This document shows, piece by piece, positions 16,100 through 23,410 of a DNA stretch of 46,151 bases. The notes beneath the pieces are model-generated. The model made no database searches, was not told the DNA's origin, and saw only the letters and a program-made list of their open reading frames with translations. The position numbers were made by a program, and so were the translations under genes. Numbering within the stretch: position 1 is the first letter of the stretch; every line of letters begins with the position of its first letter. The stretch is taken from contig JBHELF010000134.1 of NCBI GenBank assembly GCA_046263155.1, positions 1 to 46,151 of the forward strand, written 5' to 3'. This DNA comes from DATADF01 sp046263155. Its GTDB lineage: Bacteria > Actinomycetota > CADDZG01 > WHSQ01.

Positions 16100-17202
16100 C
16101 GGCAGGCAGATCGAACAAGAGTGGAAAACAACCAGACGCCGAGCCGCTCGTTCGCGTCGAGGACCTGAAGGTCTATTTTCCGGTTACCCAGGGCCTGGTT
16201 TTTGAGCGTCGGACCGGAGACGTGCGAGCCGTGGACGACGTCTCCTTCGATATCCAGCGCGGTGAGACCCTCGGACTGGTCGGGGAGTCCGGCTGCGGCA
16301 AGACGACGGTCGGTCGCACGATTCTTCGCCTGTACGACCCCACCGAGGGCGCGATCTATTTCGAGGGGAACAACATCGCCCATCTCTCCGGCGGTGACCT
16401 GCGTCGGCTTCGTCGCCGGATGCAAATGGTGTTTCAGGATCCTTACTCGTCGCTAAATCCGCGCCAAAACGTCGGCAACATAGTTTCGGAACCTCTTCTC
16501 GTACACGGGATCAGCGCCAACGGTTCGATGGACGAGAAGGTCCAGGAGTTGCTGGACGTCGTTGGGCTTCCCAAGAACGCGCACAACCGTTACCCCCATG
16601 AGTTCTCGGGCGGCCAGCGGCAAAGAATCGGACTGGCTCGTGCCCTGGCTCTCAACCCCGATCTCATCGTTGCCGACGAGCCGGTGTCGGCCCTCGACGT
16701 TTCCATCCAGGCCCAGATCATCAACTTGCTCGAGGACCTACAGGATCGATTCGATCTCACGTACCTCTTCATCGCGCACGATCTGGCAGTCGTGCGGCAC
16801 ATCTCCGATCGCATCGCGGTCATGTACCTGGGAAAGATCATGGAGGTCGCCCCCGCCGAGGAGCTCTACATCAACCCACTGCATCCGTACACGATGGCGT
16901 TGTTGTCTGCGGTGCCCATTCCAGATCCCGAGGTGGAGGTGAAGCGGGAGCGCATTCTCCTCTCAGGAGACCTCCCATCGCCGCAGAATCCCCCGTCGGG
17001 CTGCAGGTTCCACACACGCTGCCCGTTCGCGCAGCCAGAGCGGTGCCCGGATGAGGTTCCCGCGCTGCGTGTGTTGAAGAATGGGCACAGCGCCGCGTGT
17101 CATTACGCGGAGGAGATACAGGCGGGAAAGATAAAGGCGCGCCCCCCCGAGGAGGCGGGTATCGGCGAGGATGCGCAAGCCCTCGCAAAATCCACGCTCT
17201 GA
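16096..17202 (+). CDS. ABC importer ATPase, DppF type
   Basis: 368 aa from GTG 16096, which overlaps the preceding stop by 4 nt (GTGA). Walker A GESGCGKT (63-70), Q-loop VFQDPYSSLNP, signature FSGGQRQR, Walker B IVADEPVSALDV and H-loop IAHDLA are intact. The tail has the family Cys motif GCRFHTRCPFAQPERC. It completes the DppBCDF set, so the importer looks functional. An acidic C-terminal extension (PEEAGIGEDAQAL) is not part of the conserved family. Confidence 0.94.
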   Translation: MTAGRSNKSGKQPDAEPLVRVEDLKVYFPVTQGLVFERRTGDVRAVDDVSFDIQRGETLGLVGESGCGKTTVGRTILRLYDPTEGAIYFEGNNIAHLSGGDLRRLRRRMQMVFQDPYSSLNPRQNVGNIVSEPLLVHGISANGSMDEKVQELLDVVGLPKNAHNRYPHEFSGGQRQRIGLARALALNPDLIVADEPVSALDVSIQAQIINLLEDLQDRFDLTYLFIAHDLAVVRHISDRIAVMYLGKIMEVAPAEELYINPLHPYTMALLSAVPIPDPEVEVKRERILLSGDLPSPQNPPSGCRFHTRCPFAQPERCPDEVPALRVLKNGHSAACHYAEEIQAGKIKARPPEEAGIGEDAQALAKSTL

Positions 17203-17228
17203 AATCGCATACCGAAGAGGAGGTCGCC

Positions 17229-17441
17229 GTGGCCGGTTGGGGTGACGATCCCGAGCTCGAACGTCTCCGCGCATTGATCGACGAGGGCTGGCAGGTGGTC
17301 GAGATCAGCGAAGATCCGAGTGCGCCGGGGGGGCCGAGCGACACCGTCAAGCTCACCAAAGGCGGCGAGACGACCGAGGTGACCTCGGACCACCTTGCGT
17401 TCCACCGCTACGTAGAAGGCCTCCGCGACCAACCCTTGTAG
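17229..17441 (+). CDS. Small hypothetical protein
   Basis: 70 aa from GTG 17229, chosen because GAGGAGGT sits 4 nt upstream; an upstream in-frame ATG at 17097 would overlap the ATPase gene by over 100 nt. The sequence begins MAGWGDDPELERLRALIDEG and has no membrane segment or Cys motif. A short alpha helix followed by charged beta-like stretches is all that can be said. Only 26 nt separate it from the ATPase gene, so it is probably the last gene of the importer operon. I do not recognise the family. Confidence 0.65.
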   Translation: MAGWGDDPELERLRALIDEGWQVVEISEDPSAPGGPSDTVKLTKGGETTEVTSDHLAFHRYVEGLRDQPL

Positions 17442-17761
17442 CGGCCCGCTTAGGGCCCCCCGCTCCCAGCCGGAGTCGGGCCTTTAGGTGACACCACCCT
17501 CGAATAGCGAGGGCCATGTTTCCCAAAAGAGGCGCCTGGGGTCATCCACTGAAGAATCGAGCCTTGGAAGGCCCGGCGAACGCGGGCCGTGGCCACATAG
17601 CTCCCAGTGCTTACGGAGAGTTAGCAACCGCTTGCGCTAGTTAGCAACCGCGGGTACGGTGCCGACGGCGTCTCCGGCCACAGCGGCCGTGGTGGCCCCC
17701 CGAATGGGGCCGTCCCAGTAAGGCGAGGCGCCGGCGGGATCCCGAACAAAGGAGATCTTCT
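17442..17761 (+). promoter_or_regulatory. 320-nt structured leader, possible cis-regulatory RNA
   Basis: No gene is seen here. The stretch contains several strong hairpins: GGCCC/GGGCC (17443-17457), CCCTCG/CGAGGG (17497-17513), GGCCCG/CGGGCC (17570-17588) and GGCCCC/GGGGCC (17694-17711), plus an exact 12-bp direct repeat. It precedes a secreted RlpA-like gene. In actinobacteria long leaders of wall-remodelling genes can be c-di-AMP riboswitches, but I could not match the conserved core of that class. The first hairpin may also end the importer transcript. Confidence 0.4.
17620..17651 (+). repeat. Two 12-bp direct repeats, 20-bp period
   Basis: GTTAGCAACCGC occurs at 17620-17631 and exactly again at 17640-17651. 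The centre-to-centre distance of 20 bp is about two helical turns, which suits a pair of protein-binding sites; it could equally be part of an RNA fold with the GCAA/TTGC pairing between them. Confidence 0.6.
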
Positions 17762-18709
17762 GTGCGTTCACTTGCATTCGGCGCGCGCGGCATGGCCGTG
17801 CTCGTCATTCTGGCGGGAGTACTTGGGCTCGCAGCCGGTCCTGCGGCCGCCCGGCCCCGACAGCCGGACGAAACTGAGGCATTCCCTCAGCCGGTTATCG
17901 ATCGTGCGCCCGATGTGGTCGGGTTCCGGAAGGCAATCAAGATCGCCGGTCACCTCGAAGGCGGTTACGAGGGTGACCATGTCACTCTGGAGAGAAGATG
18001 GCCGCGCGACGTGGCGTGGGAGCAGATCAGGACCAAAGCGGTAGACGAGGACCTGGGGGTGCGATTCGAGCTGGAGCACCCCCGCTCTTCCGCTCACTAC
18101 CGTCTTACGTGGACCGATGGGCAGACCGATCCCAGCACTTGGAGCGACCCCGTGCGGATCGGTGTCGGAGCCCGAATAAGGCTCCACTTTTCCCCGGCCC
18201 GCGTGTACTCCGGACGCGAGGTCAAGGTATGGGGATCCCTGCGACCCTTCCACCGCGGGCGGCGCTTTGTCTTGCAGGTTTTCGCCGGTTGGGGATGGCG
18301 CACGGTGGCCAAGCTGCCTGCCCCCGAGGGGAGGTTCGTTGCCCGCTTTCACTCCGGCTCCCCAGGCCGGCGGGCCTATCGCGTCGTGTTCCGGGGCGAT
18401 CGCTGGAATGCCCCAGGACGCTCGAGTGCCCCCCTCTATTCCTACGATCCCGACCTCGCCACCTGGTACGGGCCGGGTCTGTACGGCAACGGGACGGCCT
18501 GCGGCCAGACTTTGTCCAGCGAGACTGAAGGTGTGGCGCATCGAACGCTGCCCTGCGGGACGATGGTGAGCGTCTACTTCCAAGGTCGCTCGGTAACGGT
18601 GCCCGTCATCGATCGCGGTCCTTACAGCGGGGCGGAATGGGATCTCACCTACGCGACCGCGCGCCGGTTGGGGTTCTCGGGCTCGCAGACGGTCGGCACG
18701 ATCCACTAG
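17762..18709 (+). CDS. Secreted RlpA-like double-psi beta-barrel protein
   Basis: 315 aa, GTG start with AAAGGAG 7 nt upstream. A Sec signal peptide (residues 1-30, cleavage near AAAARP) is followed by beta-rich repeats of an Ig-like kind (GHLEGGYEGDHVTLERRW; WGSLRPFHRGRRFVLQVF) to about residue 225. The C-terminal 85 residues are a DPBB domain: ATWYGPGLYGNGTACGQTL, HRTLPCGTMVSV, VIDRGPYSGAEWDLTYATARRLGF. This is the fold of RlpA and related wall-modifying proteins. The two Cys (in TACGQ and LPCGT) could form a disulfide. A role in peptidoglycan turnover fits its place before the dcw cluster, but catalytic activity is not shown by the sequence. Confidence 0.85.
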   Translation: MRSLAFGARGMAVLVILAGVLGLAAGPAAARPRQPDETEAFPQPVIDRAPDVVGFRKAIKIAGHLEGGYEGDHVTLERRWPRDVAWEQIRTKAVDEDLGVRFELEHPRSSAHYRLTWTDGQTDPSTWSDPVRIGVGARIRLHFSPARVYSGREVKVWGSLRPFHRGRRFVLQVFAGWGWRTVAKLPAPEGRFVARFHSGSPGRRAYRVVFRGDRWNAPGRSSAPLYSYDPDLATWYGPGLYGNGTACGQTLSSETEGVAHRTLPCGTMVSVYFQGRSVTVPVIDRGPYSGAEWDLTYATARRLGFSGSQTVGTIH

Positions 18710-18775
18710 TCGACGAGGCCCGCGTAGGGGGCCGAAGCGGGGCGTATTAGGCGCCGAATAGGGATAAGCCACATC

Positions 18776-18781
18776 TATACT
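18776..18781 (+). promoter_or_regulatory. -10 element of the HNH gene
   Basis: TATACT ends 9 nt before the TTG start at 18791 and no ribosome binding site is visible between them, so the transcript would have almost no leader. No convincing -35 is seen. Confidence 0.4.
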
Positions 18782-18790
18782 CATGCCACC

Positions 18791-19309
18791 TTGGCCAGAG
18801 CACTTGTACTGAACGCCTCGTATCAGCCGCTGTGCGTAGTGCCGGTGCGGCGGGCGTTGGTGCTCGCTCTGAAGGGGAAGGCCGAGGTGGTCCACTCGAA
18901 CGGCCAGATTTTTCACTCGGAGAAGCTCACGATGGCCGCTCCGAGCGTGGTCAGGCTGACCTATTTCGTGAAGGTTCCCTACCGGGCACGGGCGTCGCTA
19001 TCTCGGCGGGCCGTCTTCGTGCGAGACAACTTCGAGTGCCAGTACTGCGGCCGGGCGGCCGAGAACGTTGACCACGTAATCCCTCGCAGTAGGGGGGGAC
19101 TTCATACCTGGGACAACGTCGTGGCGGCCTGCAGACCGTGTAATGCGCGCAAGGAGAACCGGGCCCCCGCCGACGTCGGGATGCACCTGCGTCACACGCC
19201 GAAGGCTCCTCACGAAAGTGTCTGGATCGTGGTGGCGGTCGACCGCGTCGATCCCTTGTGGGAGCAATATCTGCGTCTTCCCGCGACGCGCCTGAAGGCT
19301 CCCGTCTAA
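18791..19309 (+). CDS. HNH endonuclease family protein
   Basis: 172 aa, TTG start; the ATG at 18783 is in another frame and stops at once. The N-terminal module ALVLNASYQPLCVVPVRRAL and RLTYFVKVPYRARASLSRRAVFVRDNF is the conserved lead of a widespread bacterial HNH family. The nuclease core follows with CQYCG, DHVIPRSRGG, WDNVVAACRPCNARKENR: two CxxC zinc pairs and the H-N-H residues (His in DHV, Asn in WDNV, His/Asn near the last Cys pair). These proteins are common solitary genes of unknown role, distinct from the DUF222-HNH family found later in this window. Confidence 0.88.
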   Translation: MARALVLNASYQPLCVVPVRRALVLALKGKAEVVHSNGQIFHSEKLTMAAPSVVRLTYFVKVPYRARASLSRRAVFVRDNFECQYCGRAAENVDHVIPRSRGGLHTWDNVVAACRPCNARKENRAPADVGMHLRHTPKAPHESVWIVVAVDRVDPLWEQYLRLPATRLKAPV

Positions 19310-19327
19310 CCCCGCGCCAGGGCGCAA

Positions 19328-19384
19328 ACTAATTTCAATAATTAACAACTCTGCACTCGCGCGACTAATTACAATTCTGTAATT
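19328..19384. repeat. AT-rich operator-like repeats upstream of mraZ
   Basis: ACTAATTTCAAT (19328-19339) recurs as ACTAATTACAAT (19364-19375). The second copy overlaps an inverted repeat AATTACA-N4-TGTAATT (19367-19384). The segment is far more AT-rich than its surroundings and ends 13 bp before the mraZ -35 box, so it may be a regulator site or UP-like element. Confidence 0.45.
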
Positions 19385-19397
19385 CCCGGCTTAGACA

Positions 19398-19426
19398 TTG
19401 ACTCGGGGCGGCAACGGGTCTAACTT
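19398..19426 (+). promoter_or_regulatory. Promoter of the dcw cluster (PmraZ)
   Basis: TTGACT (19398-19403), 17-bp spacer, TAACTT (19421-19426). The predicted start near 19433 is right at the first MraZ box. Confidence 0.7.
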
Positions 19427-19433
19427 TCCCGCT

Positions 19434-19470
19434 AAGTGGAGGGAAATGGGGAGAAGTGGTGCGCTGTGGA
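19434..19470 (+). promoter_or_regulatory. MraZ operator: four direct repeats at 10-bp period
   Basis: GTGGA (19436-19440), ATGGG (19446-19450), GTGGT (19456-19460) and GTGGA (19466-19470), the first three preceded by AA. MraZ proteins are known to bind TGGG/GTGG direct repeats separated by 5 bp upstream of their own gene, so this is the expected autoregulatory site, located at the transcription start. Confidence 0.8.
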
Positions 19471-19512
19471 GCATAGCCTCATCCTCGTTTCCCGGTCGTC
19501 CAGAGGAGACAG

Positions 19513-19947
19513 TTGTCTTTCACCGGGGAGTTTCGACATGCCGTGGACGCCAAGGGCCGGCTCATCGTTCCGGCGCGGCTGCGCGAGGAGCTCGACGAGG
19601 GCAAGGTGGTCCTCACGGGCTGGCTCGACGGGTGCATCGCGATGTGGTCGGACCGGCGCTGGAACGAGCGGGTTGCGGAGCCACTTATTGCGGCGCGGAA
19701 CTCGGACCCCCGCAAGCGGATGGTGGCACGTGCGATTGCCGCGAACGCACACACCGACGTCGTGGATGCCCAAGGGCGCGTCACGGTGCCAGAGAACCTG
19801 CGCGAGTTCGCGGGCATCACGCGCGACGTTGTCGTCATCGGCAGCCTCGACCACGCCGAGATCTGGAGTCCCGATCGCTGGGATGGACAGAAGGCCAAGG
19901 TGGCTTCCGGAGGCCTGGAGGAACTGGCCCAGGAGCTCGACTTCTAG
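19513..19947 (+). CDS. mraZ: Transcriptional regulator MraZ
   Basis: 144 aa, TTG start with GAGGAG 5 nt upstream. It shows the two AbrB-like SpoVT repeats of MraZ: FTGEFRHAVDAKGRLIVPARLRE near the N-terminus and TDVVDAQGRVTVPENLREFAGI near residue 80, each with the D-x-(K/Q)-GR core. MraZ forms rings and represses or tunes the dcw operon from direct repeats, which are visible just upstream. First gene of the dcw cluster. Confidence 0.96.
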   Translation: MSFTGEFRHAVDAKGRLIVPARLREELDEGKVVLTGWLDGCIAMWSDRRWNERVAEPLIAARNSDPRKRMVARAIAANAHTDVVDAQGRVTVPENLREFAGITRDVVVIGSLDHAEIWSPDRWDGQKAKVASGGLEELAQELDF

Positions 19948-19989
19948 ATGGCGGATCCGATGAGTGCGCGCGCTAGGGGAGGGAGAACA

Positions 19990-20130
19990 ATGACAATCAA
20001 CCGCATCGTCGCGACCAACCGGCTGGCCCGGGAGGTGACGCAGGGGATCGCTCTTCTCGCGCTCACCGGGTCCTCGGTGGGCGGCGTCTTGGGCATGCTG
20101 GCCATCGCGACACGAGCCCTGGCGCGGTGA
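19990..20130 (+). CDS. Small hydrophobic protein between mraZ and rsmH
   Basis: 46 aa from ATG 19990, preferred over the in-frame ATG at 19948 because GGGAGGGAG lies just upstream. The sequence starts MTINRIVATNRLAREVTQG and continues with a single hydrophobic segment (IALLALTGSSVGGVLGMLAIA) ending in Arg. It is probably a single-pass or surface-bound membrane peptide. Its position inside the dcw operon suggests a division role, but nothing in the sequence shows one and I do not recognise a family. Confidence 0.55.
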   Translation: MTINRIVATNRLAREVTQGIALLALTGSSVGGVLGMLAIATRALAR

Positions 20131-20148
20131 TCTGATGGAGGGGGCCGC

Positions 20149-21096
20149 GTGGAACACGAACCCGTCTTACTCGATCGGGTTGTGGAGTTCCTCGTCCCCG
20201 CGCTCGGCTCCGGTGGCGTCTTCGTCGATGCCACCCTGGGACTCGGAGGCCACGCGCGTGCAGTCCTCGACGCGTGCCCGCGCGCGTCGCTCATCGGAAT
20301 CGATCGTGACCCATTCGCGCTGGCGGAGGCCCGGGCCAACCTCTCCGCGTACGCGGAGCGGATACGGCTCGTTCGTGACAACTTCTCGGAGCTCCAGACC
20401 ATTTTGGAACGACTCGGGGTTGAGAAGATTCGCGGAATCCTTTTCGACCTTGGCGTTTCCTCACCCCAACTCGATCGCTCGGAACGTGGTTTCAGCTATC
20501 GAAGCGAGGGACCGCTCGATATGCGAATGGACCCCGAACAACCCCTATCCGCGGATGTGGTCGTGAATTCCTATCCCGAACGTGATCTAGCGCGCGTGAT
20601 CAGCCTCTATGGGGAGGAGCGCTACGCGCGGCGCATCGCGGGCAGGATCGTAGCTGCACGACCCATCGCGTCGACGTCTGAGTTGGCGGATGTGGTGAAG
20701 CTGGCGATTCCGGCGGCTACGCGTCGACGTGGCGGCCATCCTGCTCGTCGCACCTTTCAAGCGCTGCGCATCGAAGTCAACGACGAGCTCGGCGCCCTCC
20801 GAAGTGTGACGCAGGATGCGGTGGACGCGACGGAGCCCGGCGGACGCGTGGTGTACCTCTCTTATCACTCACTCGAGGACCGGGCGGTGAAAGAGAGCTT
20901 CGCCGCGGAGGCGAAGGACTGCGTCTGCCCCCCCGACTTTCCGGTCTGCAGATGCGGTGCACATGCTCGCGTGAGAGTTCTGACGCGTCGGCCGATTACT
21001 CCCTCGGCCGAGGAGATCGATGCCAACCCTCGTGCGTCGGCCGCGAAGCTGCGCGCCGCCGAACGTCTGAGCACACCGCCGGACGACGCGGCATGA
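20149..21096 (+). CDS. rsmH: 16S rRNA (cytosine1402-N4)-methyltransferase RsmH
   Basis: 315 aa, GTG start (MEHEPVLLDRVVEFL) with GGAGGGGG 6 nt upstream. SAM-binding motif DATLGLGGHARAVL (about residues 25-38), then GIDRDPFAL, GILFDLGVSSPQLD, ERGFSYRSEGPLDMRMD and the C-terminal SYHSLEDRAVKESF and LTRRPITPSAEEIDANPRASAAKLRAAER, all diagnostic of RsmH (MraW). It methylates the ribosomal P site. Overlaps ftsL by 4 nt (ATGA). Confidence 0.97.
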   Translation: MEHEPVLLDRVVEFLVPALGSGGVFVDATLGLGGHARAVLDACPRASLIGIDRDPFALAEARANLSAYAERIRLVRDNFSELQTILERLGVEKIRGILFDLGVSSPQLDRSERGFSYRSEGPLDMRMDPEQPLSADVVVNSYPERDLARVISLYGEERYARRIAGRIVAARPIASTSELADVVKLAIPAATRRRGGHPARRTFQALRIEVNDELGALRSVTQDAVDATEPGGRVVYLSYHSLEDRAVKESFAAEAKDCVCPPDFPVCRCGAHARVRVLTRRPITPSAEEIDANPRASAAKLRAAERLSTPPDDAA

Positions 21097-21566
21097 GCGC
21101 TCGTCCGGCACATCTCCCATCAGGCACCGACAAGAAGGTCCAGCTCAAGCTCGTCCGGCGCCGGGCTCGACATCTGATCAAACGAGAGAAACCCCGCCGC
21201 GTGGCACCGGTATTCATCGCGGGGACGATCTGCGCGGTTGCAGTCGTATTCGGTGTGCTCCTGGAGCAGGTCGTCCTGGCTCAGTCGGCTTTCAAGATGG
21301 AACGTCTACGCCAGCGGATCGCAGTGGAAGAGGCTCGGGGCGAAGAGCTGATGCTCGAGGCGGCGACGCTGGATAGTCCGGCCCGAATCGAGCGCTTCGC
21401 GCGCGGGATCCTTGGCATGGTGCCTCCGGAGCGAATCGAATACGTCGTAGCCGACATCCGGTTGGGAACCATGCAGCCTCAGGCTGCGAACCGGCTTCTG
21501 GCTCAATCGGTGATTCCGGCCCGAACTACAGAGAAGGCGGCGCTGACCGCCGCCGGCACACCCTGA
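21093..21566 (+). CDS. ftsL: FtsL-like divisome protein
   Basis: 157 aa from ATG 21093, chosen for the ATGA overlap with rsmH. A basic cytosolic N-terminus (KLVRRRARHLIKREKPRR) precedes one membrane helix (about 40-62). An extracytoplasmic coiled-coil stretch follows (FKMERLRQRIAVEEARGEELMLEAATLDSP) with the FtsL/DivIC-type end RIERFARGILGMVPPERIEYV. The family bridges FtsQ and the FtsW-FtsI synthase. Sequence identity in this family is low, so the call rests on topology, the RIE(R/K)-A-x-x-x-LGM motif and position between rsmH and ftsI. Confidence 0.85.
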   Translation: MSARPAHLPSGTDKKVQLKLVRRRARHLIKREKPRRVAPVFIAGTICAVAVVFGVLLEQVVLAQSAFKMERLRQRIAVEEARGEELMLEAATLDSPARIERFARGILGMVPPERIEYVVADIRLGTMQPQAANRLLAQSVIPARTTEKAALTAAGTP

Positions 21567-23386
21567 TGGATGCTCGGCGCGCCTCTAAGTCGGTACGCGC
21601 GTCGGGCGGTAGAGGCTCCTCGAAAGTAGCAGCCCGCCCGCCGAAGTCCGTCGCGCCGCGCCGGCTGGCTGCCGTCTTCACCGTGTTCGCCATTGCCTTT
21701 GCGGCTCTCGGCGGACGCCTGATCACGTTGCAGATCTTCGATTCGCCGGCCTATGCGCGACTCGCGGTCGATCAACGCCAGAGGGAGATCCAGATCCCTG
21801 CCCGACGTGGATCCGTCTTTGACCGCAACGGAGAACCACTCGCGATCTCGGTAGATGTTTACAGCGTGTTTGCGGATCCGGCTCACGTGCAGAAGGCCAA
21901 CGCGACGGCGCGCAGCCTGGGGCCGCTTCTCGGCATCAGTTCGGCCGGCGTCCTCGAAGCGCTGCGTGGCTCGGGTCCCGAGGATCGCTTCGAGTACATC
22001 GCGCGCCAGATCACTGCCGCGACCGCGCGCCGAATCAAGGGTCTCGAGTTACCCGGGGTGTACCTGCGGCCGGAGCCGAAGCGGTTCTACCCTGGAAAAG
22101 CTCTGGCCGCTCATTTACTGGGCTTCACGAATATCGACGGGGAGGGCCTCTCCGGCGCCGAACTTCAGTACGACGACGATCTCCGGGGCCGCCCCGGAAA
22201 AACCGTCCTGGAGCAGGACCCGACCGGCCGCGCCATGCCCCAGGCGAGCTACGCGCAGGTGCCGGCCGTTGCCGGCCGGTCCCTGATTCTCACTATCGAC
22301 AAAGACATTCAATACCAGACCGAGGTCGCCCTCCAGGAGGCGGCTCAGCAGTTTCACGCGGCCGGCGCCAGCGCGATCGTGATGCGTCCCCGCACTGGAG
22401 AGATCCTCGCGATCGCCAACGTGCCCACCTACGACCCCAATCGGCCCGGCGAGTTCTCCGTCGACGAACAGCGCAATCGCGCCCTAACGGATGTTTACGA
22501 GCCGGGATCGGCATTCAAAACGGTGGCCCTCGCCGCAGCTCTGGAAGAGGGGACCGTCACCCCGGAGACCAAGTTTGTGGTTCCGGACTACATGCAGGTC
22601 TCCGACCGAGTGTTTCATGACTCGCATCCGCACCCCACCGAAAGAATGAGCGTCGCCGAGATCATCCAGGAATCCTCAAACGTAGGAACGATCCAGATCG
22701 GCCTCGGACTGGGGGCGGATCGACTCGACGCGTATGTTCGGCGCTTCGGCTTCGGCCGGTCGACCGGCTTGCATTTTCCCGGCGAGTCGAACGGCATCGT
22801 TCTCGATCGCGAGGACTGGACCGGACCTACCATCGCGACGGTCCCGATCGGTCAAGGCATCGCGGTCACACCGCTGCAGATGGCGTTGCTCTATGCCACG
22901 TTGGCGAACGGCGGCGTGCGCGTCGAGCCCACGCTTCTCTACTCCACGGTCGGGGCGGAGGGCGACCTATCTCGGATGCCGGTGCCGACCAGAAAACGAG
23001 TTATCAGCCGCGCAACTGCTCGCTCGGTCGTGGACATCCTCAGGGGTGTCGTGGAGGTGGGCACCGGTATGGAGGCGCAGATTCCGGGTTACGACGTGGC
23101 GGGCAAGACCGGCACCGCGCAGAAGCCGCTTCCCGGCGGAGGCTATGGACAGTCGTACGTTGGATCGTTCGCGGGGTTCGCTCCGGCGCGCAATCCGCAA
23201 GTGGTCGCCGTCGTCGTGCTCGACGATCCCAGTCCGATCTGGGGTGGCGTTACGGCGGCGCCGACCTTCAAACGAATCGTCGAGTTCGCCTTGCGCCAGT
23301 TAGGCGTGGCCCCGACGGCCAACGCGGCCAAGGCGGCGCAGGAACTCGAGAGCGAGTCCGCCGAGCCGGTCGTTACTTACGACTAG
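21566..23386 (+). CDS. ftsI: Septal peptidoglycan transpeptidase (PBP, FtsI)
   Basis: 606 aa, ATG sharing one base with the ftsL stop. A long basic N-terminus precedes a membrane helix (about 33-52). The dimerisation domain starts RRGSVFDRNGEPLA. The transpeptidase motifs are S315-A-F-K318 (EPGSAFKTV), S370-S-N372 (ESSNVG) and K514-T-G (VAGKTGTAQ). It is a class B PBP that cross-links septal wall with FtsW. There are no C-terminal PASTA domains. The SxxK motif is SAFK rather than the commoner STFK/STMK. Confidence 0.95.
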   Translation: MDARRASKSVRASGGRGSSKVAARPPKSVAPRRLAAVFTVFAIAFAALGGRLITLQIFDSPAYARLAVDQRQREIQIPARRGSVFDRNGEPLAISVDVYSVFADPAHVQKANATARSLGPLLGISSAGVLEALRGSGPEDRFEYIARQITAATARRIKGLELPGVYLRPEPKRFYPGKALAAHLLGFTNIDGEGLSGAELQYDDDLRGRPGKTVLEQDPTGRAMPQASYAQVPAVAGRSLILTIDKDIQYQTEVALQEAAQQFHAAGASAIVMRPRTGEILAIANVPTYDPNRPGEFSVDEQRNRALTDVYEPGSAFKTVALAAALEEGTVTPETKFVVPDYMQVSDRVFHDSHPHPTERMSVAEIIQESSNVGTIQIGLGLGADRLDAYVRRFGFGRSTGLHFPGESNGIVLDREDWTGPTIATVPIGQGIAVTPLQMALLYATLANGGVRVEPTLLYSTVGAEGDLSRMPVPTRKRVISRATARSVVDILRGVVEVGTGMEAQIPGYDVAGKTGTAQKPLPGGGYGQSYVGSFAGFAPARNPQVVAVVVLDDPSPIWGGVTAAPTFKRIVEFALRQLGVAPTANAAKAAQELESESAEPVVTYD

Positions 23387-23410
23387 TGCTCCGGCACTAG
23401 CATCGGATCG

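Noticed and set aside
17442..17761. c-di-AMP (ydaO) riboswitch before the RlpA-like gene
   Set aside because: The expected conserved core segments could not be located; kept only as an unnamed structured leader.
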